Source of the DNA: Staphylococcus sp. IVB6181
GTDB taxonomy: Bacteria > Bacillota > Bacilli > Staphylococcales > Staphylococcaceae
Length of the DNA stretch: 64,000 bases
Assembly (NCBI RefSeq): GCF_025561445.1
Contig: NZ_CP095096.1
Coordinates: 1,715,822-1,779,821, forward strand
Direction: 5' to 3'
Part shown: in pieces, positions 11,056 through 19,177 of the stretch
Position numbering within the stretch: the first letter of the stretch is position 1
Layout of the letters: every line of letters begins with the position of its first letter
Translations under genes and position numbers: made by a program
Notes under the pieces: model-generated
Told to the model about the DNA's origin: nothing
Databases searched by the model: none
What the model saw: the letters and a program-made list of their open reading frames with translations, nothing else

Positions 11056-11083
11056 AAAAAGCCTCGAAAATAATCGAGGCTTT
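11056..11083 (-). terminator. Attenuating hairpin between oppA and oppD
   Basis: On the minus strand AAAAGCCTCGA and TCGAGGCTTTT pair perfectly around a 6-nt loop, and the stem runs into a short T-tract, in the gap between oppA and oppD. Such a partial terminator would favour binding-protein mRNA over the distal opp genes. Confidence 0.8.
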
Positions 11084-11093
11084 TAATGCAAAA

Positions 11094-12814
11094 TTATTTT
11101 TCTACAGTCCATTCATTAGAAGGGTTAGATCCTTTGAATGATACGTTGAAGTTTTTAACTTTGTTGCTGACTAATGTAATGTCTTCAAGCTCTACAAGAG
11201 GAATAACTGGTACATCTTTATTCCAAAGTTTTTGCCATTGCAAGTAAAGGTCTTTACGTTTTTCTTTGCTGTTGCCGACGATATCGTAGTCAGTTGCTTC
11301 TGCTAATAATTTGTCTGATTCTGGGTTGTTGTAACGAGATTCGTTCCATAATGCATTTGATTTATACAAGCTTGATGGATCTGGGTCTGCCCCTTGTTGC
11401 CATCCTCTGACATAAACTTCAGTGCTTCCGTCAGCTTTTTCTAAGTCTGCATTATATTTACTGAACTCAACCATGCTGACTTTAGTTTTCAAACCAACTT
11501 TTTCCCAATAACCTTTAAGTGCTGCAGTTCTTGGTTCGAATGTTGGGTTTGTACCTGCATAATGTTTTAAGTTGATTTCGAATTTTTTACCTTTCGGATC
11601 TTCTCTGAAACCGTCGCCGTCACGGTCTTTATAACCTGCTTCATCTAATAATTGTTTTGCTTTTTTAACATTATATTTGTAATCTGTTAAGCCTTTATTA
11701 CCTTGAGAAACCCAGTGGCTTGTTGGGATTAATGAGTTAGTTGGTTTAGCATAACCATACATGAATGCTTTAATCCATTCGTCTTTGTTAATCGCATAAT
11801 CCATTGCTTTTCTTAAACGGACATCTTGGTATTTAGGAAGCGGTTCGCCCACTTTCATTGCTTTTTTATCGTATTTATTTAATACGAATCCAAGAATCAT
11901 GTATTGTGTTGATGGTGCTGTTAAAACTTTAATGTTGTCTGCTTTAGCGTCTTTAACTTGTTTTGCCATAGGTGCAGTAGCTTCGCCTACCATGTCGATA
12001 TCACCGTTTTGAAGTGCTTTCACCATAGCGTTTTGGTCAACTACTTTTAAGTTGATTTTGTCTAGTTTAGGTTCACCTTTCCAATAGTTTTTATTTTTCT
12101 CGAATTGAACTGATTCGCCATCAACGATTTTTTAACTTTGAAAGCACCATAACCGATTGGGTGTTTACGTACTTGTTCTGATTTAGCCATTTGTTTAACA
12201 GGAATATCTTTAAAGATTTTTTCGCTTAATAAATCGCCGCCGTAGATTTTCAACAAGTTATTAACTTTCTTTTCTTTAAATGTAATTTCTACATTGTAGT
12301 CATCAATTTTTTTGATACCTGAAATTGTATCAGCTTGACCGTCATGTTTCGCTTTCGCACCTTCGATACATTCTACAGTGTTGAAACGAGGACCTTCATA
12401 ATCAGGACTAGCTAATGTTTCTAAAGTGAAAATCCAGTCATTAATTGTTAATGGGTTGCCGTCTTGCCATTTAATACCTTTTTTCATAGTGAATTTGTAT
12501 TTCTTAGCTGGTTCTAATTCTTTCCATGAAACAATGTTTGGTTCAATTTGCAAATGATCATCCATTTTGAATAATCCGTCACTGAATAAGCCGATTACAG
12601 CTGAGTCAGATGTTGAACTTGCAAAGATACCTGAGAAGTTGCCTTCTGGCGGTGCGCCAGTACCGATATTAAGTGTACCGCCCTTTGCATTACTCTTACC
12701 TGTGCTGCTTGAATCTGTCTTACCGTTATCAGCTGACTTTTTACTGCCGCATGCTGATAAAACGAGTAGAAGTGATAGTAGAACTATCGCTAGTTTAAAC
12801 CATCGTTTTTTCAT
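11094..12814 (-). pseudogene. oppA: Oligopeptide-binding lipoprotein OppA, frameshifted
   Basis: This is the extracellular peptide receptor of the transporter. The N-terminus is a lipoprotein signal (MKKRWFKLAI..., lipobox LSAC with the cysteine near residue 22), followed by the SBP family 5 fold. The frame shifts after HPIGYGAFKVKK at about 12127-12132: adding one A to an A6 run restores IVDGESVQFEKN and a continuous ~573-residue protein ending in NEWTVEK. The start is the ATG at 12812-12814, behind AGGAGG; the ATG 15 bp earlier overlaps that site. It is first in the operon behind a near-consensus promoter. It is the third disrupted gene of the operon. Confidence 0.9.
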
Positions 12815-12860
12815 AAAATTCCTCCTCATGATGTTATCTCTATGCCGTTTATATGAAAAT

Positions 12861-12890
12861 ATTATATTAATATTCTGACTATTGTGTCAA
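12861..12890 (-). promoter_or_regulatory. Strong sigma-A promoter of opp operon
   Basis: On the minus strand a perfect TTGACA (12885-12890) and a perfect TATAAT (12861-12866) are separated by 18 bp, about 45 bp upstream of the oppA start codon. No operator is obvious. The promoter is intact although three genes behind it are frameshifted. Confidence 0.85.
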
Positions 12891-12940
12891 TGATGCATTT
12901 ATTAATTATTTTTCTTATAGATAAATTATTTGATATACGC

Positions 12941-12970
12941 AAAAAAGCACTCCTGAATATTAGGAGTGCT
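12941..12970 (-). terminator. Terminator of the UPF0045 gene
   Basis: The stem AGCACTCCT / AGGAGTGCT with a 7-nt loop (12946-12970) is followed by a T-tract on the minus strand, just after the 96-aa gene and before the opp promoter. Confidence 0.9.
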
Positions 12971-12990
12971 CAAAATTGATAAATCATAAT

Positions 12991-13281
12991 TTAATCGTAT
13001 TTAGCTGTTAAATCATCCATAGTAATACCTGTAGGCACATGGTAGAATTTCACTTGGCTGATGATACTTGGAACTTTTAATTCAACCATTCGATCATTGA
13101 TATTTTGAATTAATATCAAGCATTCGCTCATCGTTCCTTGTACAGTAGTTTCTAAAGGATTAACACGAAACTCTAAGCCTGATTGTTCGATAATCGCAAT
13201 TGCTTCATCAACATATGGAATAACGTCTTCGCCATTTGGTGTTTTCGGTATGACTTGAATACTCATTAAAGTGTCTTGCAT
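12991..13281 (-). CDS. MTH1187/YkoF-type thiamine-binding protein (UPF0045)
   Basis: This 96-residue protein belongs to the UPF0045/MTH1187 family of small ferredoxin-like-fold proteins; relatives such as YkoF bind thiamine or its hydroxymethylpyrimidine part. Visible family features are an N-terminal SIQVIPKTP strand, the EAIAIIEQSG helix, the LETTVQGT strand and the SQVKFYHVPTG segment. It is a single-gene unit with its own terminator between the opp operon and the YoeB-like gene. Its biochemical role in staphylococci is not established. ThiW, another thiamine-related protein, is encoded 8 kb away. Confidence 0.85.
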   Translation of the reverse strand: MQDTLMSIQVIPKTPNGEDVIPYVDEAIAIIEQSGLEFRVNPLETTVQGTMSECLILIQNINDRMVELKVPSIISQVKFYHVPTGITMDDLTAKYD

Positions 13282-13362
13282 GTCAAAGCCCTCTTTTCCC
13301 TTGTTATTAATTCCACTGTATCAAAAATTGTCCTATTCGCCTACTGATGCTGCTTCATTGCG

Positions 13363-13890
13363 TTAAACTGTATGATAATAACAACTGATGATGATTAAGC
13401 GATGGCCGATTTCTTTATATACAAGTCGATGAATTTCATCCAGTTTCAAAACTTTAAAGCCGCCTTCACTGATTCTTTTAACATATAACGGAACAGGGTA
13501 ATTATCTTCATCAAAAGGGATCTTGCCTTTAATTTGTTGAATCGCTCTGTTGAAGTGTGCAATCAATTGACCATTTAAGCTTTTAAAGTGGGTATGGTCG
13601 TTATTTGCGGTTTCAGTAAAATCGATTAATTGCTGGTCGTTCACGAGGACTTTAACCAAGTGTCCATTGATGTAATCTCTGATACAATGTGCCAAATGGC
13701 TGCGGTTCGCTTCATTTTTAAGTAAATACATGCGTGCTTCATAACCTTTTTGTGTTTCAGCTTCATTATTATAGTGAATGGAAGGATCCACTTGCTGCCC
13801 TTCTAAATAATTATGTGCAATTTTATTTAATAATTGTTCTTGCCTCGTCGCTTTATCAACTTCTTTTTTCTCTTTCGTCATTTTGTACAC
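13363..13890 (-). CDS. Uncharacterised protein with YoeB-like C-terminus
   Basis: I do not recognise this 175-residue protein as a whole. The N-terminal half is charged and helical with no clear motif. The last ~70 residues resemble the YoeB/RelE mRNA interferase end: a helix FNRAIQQIKGKIPF, then D-E-x-HRLVY-x5-LIIISCYYH, close to the E-E-HRLVY...C-R-YHY end of YoeB. The YoeB catalytic Arg and C-terminal His have counterparts here. No YefM-like antitoxin gene precedes or follows it, and the long N-terminus is unlike YoeB (84 aa). It could be a solitary toxin-fold protein with an internal neutralising domain, or a repurposed one. The ATG has GAGGTG upstream. Confidence 0.75.
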   Translation of the reverse strand: MYKMTKEKKEVDKATRQEQLLNKIAHNYLEGQQVDPSIHYNNEAETQKGYEARMYLLKNEANRSHLAHCIRDYINGHLVKVLVNDQQLIDFTETANNDHTHFKSLNGQLIAHFNRAIQQIKGKIPFDEDNYPVPLYVKRISEGGFKVLKLDEIHRLVYKEIGHRLIIISCYYHTV

Positions 13891-14008
13891 CTCTTAATTA
13901 CGACTTATTAAGACAATACCCTTATAAAGCGGTATGCCAAACTTTTATTTTAATTTTTAATAACCAACAACTAATTAGGTGTAAACAAAAGATAACTTAA
14001 GAAACAAA

Positions 14009-14072
14009 AAACAAGCCTTCTATTCTCTCATATAACGTATACCCGTTATTTCGAGGTTAAGAAGGCTTGTTT
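14009..14072 (-). terminator. Terminator of korAB
   Basis: The stem AAACAAGCCTTCT / AGAAGGCTTGTTT encloses a ~38-nt loop that holds a second small hairpin (ATAAC/GTTAT), and is followed by T on the minus strand, just after korB. Confidence 0.88.
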
Positions 14073-14080
14073 CATATTTT

Positions 14081-14947
14081 TTAGATAAATTGTTTAGTTA
14101 ATTCGTCAAATTGTGCTTGATCAATACTGATATCTTGTTTTGCTAAAGGTTCGCCGCTCATAGCTTCTACTTGAGATTCATATGAAGGTGTTTCTTTATC
14201 TTGATAAACAATTCCAGTCAGTAATGATTCGTTTTCAATGACTGCTTGTGTTGCTTTATTTTTATCTGAAGGGTCAAAATCTTCTAAGTCATCTACTGAC
14301 ACAAGATTTTCTTTAAACCAATCATACGTATTGACTTTATTGTATGTGACACAAGGTGAGAACACATTGACGAATGAGAAGCCGTCATGGTTGATTGCTT
14401 CTTCAATTAATGATGTGAGCCCTTTAATATCACTTGAGAATCCTTGTCCGACAAATGTTGCACCAGATGATAAAGCAAGTTCTAAAGGTGCTACGTTTTG
14501 TTCAATATTGCCTTTAGGCGTTGTTTTTGTCACAAAACCTGGTGCTGATGAAGGTGAAGTTTGACCTTTAGTCAATCCATAGATTTGGTTATCCATAACA
14601 ATATACGTAATGTTCATGTTACGGCGTAAAGCATGAATCGTATGACCCATACCGATTGCATAACCATCACCGTCGCCGCCAGAACAAATCACTGTTAAAT
14701 CTTTGTTCGCCATTTTAACGCCTTGTGCAATCGGCAAAGCACGACCATGAATTGCGTGCAGACCGTATGAATTGATATAACCTGATAAACGGCCGGAACA
14801 ACCGATACCTGTAATTAACGCTACTTCTTCAGGTTCTAATCCGACATTCGCAGCTGCTTTTTGAATCGCTGCTTGTACTGAGAAGTCACCGCACCCTGGA
14901 CACCAGTTGGGTTTCACGTTATTTCTAAAATCTTTAAATGTTGCCAC
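14081..14947 (-). CDS. korB: 2-oxoacid:ferredoxin oxidoreductase, beta subunit
   Basis: This is the TPP-binding beta subunit of a 2-oxoacid (probably 2-oxoglutarate or pyruvate) : ferredoxin oxidoreductase. The CPGCG motif is at residues 16-20 and the TPP/Mg motif GDGDGYAIGMGH followed by ...MDNQIYGLTKGQ is clear. I place the start at the GTG 14945-14947: it has AAGGAG 9 nt upstream and gives the 288-residue length and VATFKDF start of the staphylococcal family. A longer reading (from 14977) would extend 10 codons into korA with no ribosome-binding site. The korA stop overlaps this start, so the subunits are translationally coupled. Confidence 0.94.
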   Translation of the reverse strand: MATFKDFRNNVKPNWCPGCGDFSVQAAIQKAAANVGLEPEEVALITGIGCSGRLSGYINSYGLHAIHGRALPIAQGVKMANKDLTVICSGGDGDGYAIGMGHTIHALRRNMNITYIVMDNQIYGLTKGQTSPSSAPGFVTKTTPKGNIEQNVAPLELALSSGATFVGQGFSSDIKGLTSLIEEAINHDGFSFVNVFSPCVTYNKVNTYDWFKENLVSVDDLEDFDPSDKNKATQAVIENESLLTGIVYQDKETPSYESQVEAMSGEPLAKQDISIDQAQFDELTKQFI

Positions 14948-16709
14948 CTGTAACCACTCCTTCAGTTTCTTTGGCAATTTCTAAACCTTTATCTTCAATT
15001 TCATGCGGTAAGAATGGTGTACCATCGTATTTTGTTTGTTTTACAAGTTTTTGATGGACATTTACATTCATTTTCAAGATATTTGCTAGTTGTCCTTGGT
15101 AGTTATGTTCAACAACTACGACTTTTTTAGCTTTATCGACCGCTTCTTGTACGATTTCTGTCGGGAATGGATGCAGTTGCTTGATTTGCAAGTGGTTGAC
15201 TTTAACCCCTTCTTGTTCAAGTCTTGCTTTCCCTTCTTGAATTGCGCCTTTTGTAGAAATAAATCCGATATATAAAATATCTGCATCATCATAAGCTTGA
15301 TCATCTACAACCGGTTCGCTGATTAATAAGTTTTCAGTTTTACGCATACGTTTATCCATTTGTTCTTGGCGGTTTTGTGCAGACTCACTAGGTTTGCCGT
15401 CTTGGCTGTGTTCAACACCAGTTACATGGTGAATACCGCCTTTAACGCCTGGGATAGGACGCGGAGAAACACCGCTTGCTGTAAGCGCATAACGTTTAAA
15501 GTAAGCTTTGTCATCTTCTTCACGTTCAATATCGCCTTGCAGTAATTCGCCGCGTTTGATTTCAACGCGATTGAAATCAAGCTGTTCTACTGTTTGTTTG
15601 CCTAATGCCAACTGCAAGTCGCTTAAAATGATAACTGGGCATTGATATTCTTCAGCTAAGTTGAAAGCTTCTACTGTTAAATAGAATGAATCTTCCGCAT
15701 CTGTTGGTGCTAATACAATCTTAGGAATATCACCATGTGTACCGTAAATCATTTGCATTAAATCTGATTGTTCTTCTTTGGTAGGCAATCCTGTTGAAGG
15801 ACCTCCGCGTTGTGTATTGACAATCACTAAAGGTGTTTCAGTCATACCTGAAAGACCGATAGATTCCATCATCAATGAAAGACCGGGACCTGCTGAAGCT
15901 GTGAATGCACGCACACCTGCATAGTTTGCGCCGATAGCCATTGTAGCCGCCGCAATTTCATCTTCTGTTTGAATCACTGTACCGCCGACTTTCGGTAAGT
16001 TATCAATCATATATTCCATGATTTCTGAAGCAGGTGTAATCGGATAAGCTGCCATAAATTTAGATCCTGCTGAAATAGCACCTAAGCCGACTGCATCGTT
16101 GCCGATCATATATAAGTGAGGTTCTGATTGACTTGCTTCTAAATGGAAATCTCCTTCTAAGTCTGTCATTTGTTCTTTCATTGCTTCATAGCCTGCATGT
16201 AAGGCTTGAATATTCATTTCAACAATACTTTCGCCTTTTTTACCGAATGTGTTGTCAATTAATGACTCAAAGGACTTAATATCTAAATCCATAATGGCAC
16301 ACGTTGCACCGATAGCCACCATGTTTTTCATAAGTTTTGTACCAAGTTCTTTTGCGATATCAGTAAAAGGCAGTACGATAAGTTGGGCTTTGCAATCTTC
16401 AGGTTTAGACGGTTTTGCTTTAGCATCCGCAATAATCACACTGTCGTCACGCATTTCATGATGATTGATTTCAATCGTTTCTTGATCAAACGCTACTAAA
16501 ATATCTAAATCATCACTGATTGCATGCACAGGTGTATTGGATACTCTGATTTTATTATTGGTATGGCCGCCTTTAATTCGGCTTGAGAAATGTCTGTATC
16601 CGTAGAGGTAATAACCTTCACGATTCATTGCTGTGGCAAAGATTTCTCCAGTCGATTCAATTCCTTCACCTTGTTGTCCGCCAACTTTCCAAGATACTTG
16701 TGATTTCAT
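14934..16709 (-). CDS. korA: 2-oxoacid:ferredoxin oxidoreductase, alpha/gamma fusion subunit
   Basis: The 591-residue protein fuses the gamma domain (residues ~1-185, starting KVGGQQGEGIESTGEIF) with the alpha pyrimidine-binding domain (~195-420, with YPITPASEIMEYM and the QTEDEIAA segment) and a C-terminal transketolase-like domain ending in the VVVVEHNYQGQ strand. With KorB it oxidatively decarboxylates a 2-oxoacid to an acyl-CoA, passing electrons to ferredoxin; the exact substrate cannot be read from the sequence. The ATG at 16707-16709 has AGGAGGC upstream. In S. aureus the same pair also lies between ymdB and miaB. Confidence 0.94.
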   Translation of the reverse strand: MKSQVSWKVGGQQGEGIESTGEIFATAMNREGYYLYGYRHFSSRIKGGHTNNKIRVSNTPVHAISDDLDILVAFDQETIEINHHEMRDDSVIIADAKAKPSKPEDCKAQLIVLPFTDIAKELGTKLMKNMVAIGATCAIMDLDIKSFESLIDNTFGKKGESIVEMNIQALHAGYEAMKEQMTDLEGDFHLEASQSEPHLYMIGNDAVGLGAISAGSKFMAAYPITPASEIMEYMIDNLPKVGGTVIQTEDEIAAATMAIGANYAGVRAFTASAGPGLSLMMESIGLSGMTETPLVIVNTQRGGPSTGLPTKEEQSDLMQMIYGTHGDIPKIVLAPTDAEDSFYLTVEAFNLAEEYQCPVIILSDLQLALGKQTVEQLDFNRVEIKRGELLQGDIEREEDDKAYFKRYALTASGVSPRPIPGVKGGIHHVTGVEHSQDGKPSESAQNRQEQMDKRMRKTENLLISEPVVDDQAYDDADILYIGFISTKGAIQEGKARLEQEGVKVNHLQIKQLHPFPTEIVQEAVDKAKKVVVVEHNYQGQLANILKMNVNVHQKLVKQTKYDGTPFLPHEIEDKGLEIAKETEGVVTGGNI

Positions 16710-16757
16710 ACCTAGCTTTGCCTCCTGTAATATAGTTCATTCTAATCATAACAAAAC

Positions 16758-16789
16758 AAACCACTGTATTACTATGATAACAGTGGTTT
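16758..16789 (-). terminator. Terminator of ymdB
   Basis: The stem AAACCACTGT / ACAGTGGTTT with a 12-nt loop is followed by TGTTTTGTT on the minus strand, between ymdB and korA. Confidence 0.82.
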
Positions 16790-16821
16790 TAAGTGAAATT
16801 CATACTAACGGACGATACCCT

Positions 16822-17619
16822 TTAAATCATTTCAAAAGGATTATCTTCGTTAATTAAAATACGTTCAATATTTTTTGTTTTGCCGTTTTTATCTAAATCA
16901 ATAATAACTCCGGATAATACTTCTCTGCCTTCGTCTGGTACAACATGACGCTGAGGCAGACTTGAAATAAAACGATAGATGACTTCATCACGATTAATGC
17001 CTAATATTCCATCATAATAACCAGTCATTCCTACATCTGTGATGTAACCTGTACCATTCGGCAAAATACGGTTATCTGAAGTTTGAATATGTGTATGTGT
17101 GCCCACAACAGCACTTGCACGGCCGTCTAAATACCAGCCCATAGCATTTTTCTCTGATGTTGTTTCCGCATGAAAGTCCACAAAGATATAAGGCGTTTCT
17201 TTTTGTGCTGCTTCAATTAATGCATCTGCTTTCTTAAACGGGTCATCAATATCTTGCATAAACGCACGGCCTTGCAGATTAATTACCGCAAGTTTCGTAT
17301 CATTGATCTGCATATAGCGCATACCGACACCTGGTGCTTCATCAGGGAAATTGGCAGGTCGCACCATACGTTTTGCATCATCGATAAATTCATAAATTTG
17401 ACGTTGTCCATACGTATGGTTGCCCATCGTCATAAAGTCAACGCCCTCTCTTAATAACTGTTTATAAATCTTTTCAGTCAGACCTTTACCGTGTGCCGCA
17501 TTTTCCGCATTGACAATAGTTGCGGTCGGACGGTAATGTTTCTTTAATTTAGGCAAATATGTAGTAATCGCATTGCGCCCTACTTTGCCTACGATGTCGC
17601 CGATAAATAATATTCTCAA
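16822..17619 (-). CDS. ymdB: YmdB-type metallophosphoesterase (cyclic nucleotide phosphodiesterase)
   Basis: This is a 265-residue member of the TIGR00282 family; B. subtilis YmdB is a dinuclear-metal 2',3'-cAMP phosphodiesterase affecting biofilm and motility decisions. Metal ligands are visible: D8, E39/N40 (NAEN), N67/H68 (GNHTYG), H150 (DFHAETTSEK), H175 and H177 (GTHTHIQT). The start is TTG at 17617-17619 (MRILFIGD), with GAGGATGAAGGA upstream; no in-frame ATG would keep the first metal ligand. In Bacillus ymdB directly follows rny; here about 6 kb of accessory DNA separates them. Confidence 0.93.
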   Translation of the reverse strand: MRILFIGDIVGKVGRNAITTYLPKLKKHYRPTATIVNAENAAHGKGLTEKIYKQLLREGVDFMTMGNHTYGQRQIYEFIDDAKRMVRPANFPDEAPGVGMRYMQINDTKLAVINLQGRAFMQDIDDPFKKADALIEAAQKETPYIFVDFHAETTSEKNAMGWYLDGRASAVVGTHTHIQTSDNRILPNGTGYITDVGMTGYYDGILGINRDEVIYRFISSLPQRHVVPDEGREVLSGVIIDLDKNGKTKNIERILINEDNPFEMI

Positions 17620-17784
17620 CGTTCCTTCATCCTCTCATATTAGTTAGTTTAATGGAAAATCCATCAATTGAAAAGTGCCTAAGCCATTTAATATCATGCA
17701 GATGCAGTAAAGTTTTTTCAAAAAAATAATTAACTTTATGTAGAGGGGGTAAAGATGAATTAAGACGCTCATACACCGCAACGC

Positions 17785-17790
17785 TATAAT
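17785..17790 (+). promoter_or_regulatory. Candidate -10 of the 72-aa gene
   Basis: A perfect TATAAT lies 100 bp upstream of the small plus-strand gene at 17891. The only -35 candidate, TTAAGA at 17760-17765, has a 19-bp spacer, so the promoter is uncertain. The leader that would follow contains an imperfect AAAAGAGCTG / CAGTTGTTCTTTT hairpin (17793-17829). Confidence 0.35.
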
Positions 17791-17890
17791 TGTAAAAGAG
17801 CTGTCAAATTTTCAAAGCAGTTGTTCTTTTTAATCAATTTGTTGTATGTTATGATTTGTCTATCAAATTTATAGGAGATGTAAATAGTAA

Positions 17891-18109
17891 ATGTCAATTA
17901 ATATTGATCCCGAAAAGTTTGCAGAACTTGTACTTCAATCTAATCCATCTAAAAGCGACAATCCAGAAGATGTTGCAAAAGAGGCATTAGAACTTTATGT
18001 CAATGCATACCGTTTAGCTGAAAGATATGCACACTTATCTTCAAATGCATTTGATACATGCGAAGTACTTAAAGAAGTGAAAAATACAGATTTGCTTTTG
18101 ACTAAATAA
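17891..18109 (+). CDS. Conserved small protein of unknown function, 72 aa
   Basis: I do not know a function for this 72-residue soluble protein. It is acidic in its N-terminal half (PEKFAEL, DNPEDVAKEALELY) and helical, with one cysteine near residue 58 and no membrane segment. AGGAGATG lies 10 nt upstream of the ATG, a good Shine-Dalgarno match, and two intrinsic terminators follow, so it is a real single-gene unit. It is the first gene of the accessory stretch between ymdB and rny, transcribed divergently from ymdB. Confidence 0.8.
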   Translation: MSINIDPEKFAELVLQSNPSKSDNPEDVAKEALELYVNAYRLAERYAHLSSNAFDTCEVLKEVKNTDLLLTK

Positions 18110-18133
18110 AACAACAATCTTAAATAAAAAACA

Positions 18134-18163
18134 ATGAACAGTCCATCAATACCGACTGTTCAT
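18134..18163 (+). terminator. Hairpin after the 72-aa gene
   Basis: Perfect 10-bp stem ATGAACAGTC / GACTGTTCAT around a 10-nt loop, 25 bp after the stop codon. It has no U-tract of its own and is followed closely by a second hairpin. Confidence 0.6.
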
Positions 18164-18168
18164 CCATC

Positions 18169-18199
18169 AGAAGTTAAGCATCTGCTTAACTTCTTTTTT
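18169..18199 (+). terminator. Intrinsic terminator shared by 72-aa gene and lysR
   Basis: The perfect stem AGAAGTTAAGC / GCTTAACTTCT with a 4-nt loop is followed by six T on the plus strand. It lies between the convergent 72-aa and LysR genes. Confidence 0.85.
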
Positions 18200-18223
18200 A
18201 TGCTTTATACCTATAATGTACAC

Positions 18224-19063
18224 TTACGCTTCCTTCAAGTGATCAATCACAATCCTTAAATTGTCATCAATATATTTGTTCTTATGCGCAAACAGATAAA
18301 AGTCGCGTTGAATATCAACAGGCACCACCATCAATTTCTGATGATCATAAGGTGTGAGTGTCGTAGATGAAATAATAGAAATCCCCATTCCTCTTCTCAC
18401 CATATTCTTTATCAATGTTGTATTATTCATCTCAACTAGAAAAACATCATTCAACCCTAGTTTTTCAATCCCTTTTTCTTGGTAGGCTCTGGTACCTGAA
18501 CCCTTTTCTCTGATAAAGAAAGTATCAGCTGATTCAAACGGTTGACCTTTTTTACGAATTAAGACCAATTCATCATGTTCGATTTTCATTTTATTTAACG
18601 CATTATCTTGAATTTCCTTTTCTACTATTCCTAAATCAATCACATTATTTTTCAAATGTTCAATCACATGTTCAGAGTTGTCCAATCTTACATGAATATG
18701 AAGCTGAGGATATTTTAAAGCCAAATCTGCTAAATGCTCAGCCAAACGATATTCTCCATACGTATAACTGCTTCCGATTGTCAGTTCACCCGAAATAGTA
18801 TGCGGCGCTTGTTTTAAATCTTTGATTAAACGTTCTTCTAAACGGCGTTTTTGAAGTGCATAATGAAACAGCTTTTCACCGTCTCTCGTCAAACGCATAT
18901 TCGAGTACTTGAACTCAAATACTTTTACATCATATTCATTTTCCAATCGCTTGATATCTCTGCTGATGGAAGGCTGCGAGGTATATAAATTCTGTGCAGC
19001 TTTGGTATAACTTTTCGTTTTCACAACCTCAATTAATACTTTAAAAGGATCCATCCACAACAC
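18224..19063 (-). CDS. LysR-family transcriptional regulator
   Basis: This 279-residue protein has the LysR layout: an N-terminal winged helix (residues ~1-62, with SYTKAAQNLYTSQPSISRDIKRLE as the recognition region) and a periplasmic-binding-like effector domain (~90-279). It is divergent from the YeiH-family transporter across a 114-bp gap with inverted repeats at 19088-19105, the usual arrangement for a LysR activator of the neighbouring gene. In E. coli the LysR protein YeiE is likewise next to yeiH. The effector is unknown. Confidence 0.92.
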   Translation of the reverse strand: MLWMDPFKVLIEVVKTKSYTKAAQNLYTSQPSISRDIKRLENEYDVKVFEFKYSNMRLTRDGEKLFHYALQKRRLEERLIKDLKQAPHTISGELTIGSSYTYGEYRLAEHLADLALKYPQLHIHVRLDNSEHVIEHLKNNVIDLGIVEKEIQDNALNKMKIEHDELVLIRKKGQPFESADTFFIREKGSGTRAYQEKGIEKLGLNDVFLVEMNNTTLIKNMVRRGMGISIISSTTLTPYDHQKLMVVPVDIQRDFYLFAHKNKYIDDNLRIVIDHLKEA

Positions 19064-19087
19064 ACCTTTTTGTTTATTCTACTCAAT

Positions 19088-19105
19088 TATAACAAATCCG
19101 TTATA
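19088..19105. promoter_or_regulatory. LysR-type operator in the lysR-yeiH divergent region
   Basis: TATAAC-N6-GTTATA is a perfect 6-bp inverted repeat of the T-N11-A type bound by LysR regulators. It overlaps a TATAAT that could be the -10 of lysR (complement of 19086-19091). The right half-site CGTTATA recurs at 19131-19137, 32 bp (about three helical turns) further on. Confidence 0.6.
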
Positions 19106-19177
19106 GTCTATATACCAATTATTTATTTAACGTTATAAGAAGCCCGTGCTAAATTAAAGGTATGAGGAGGCGTTACT

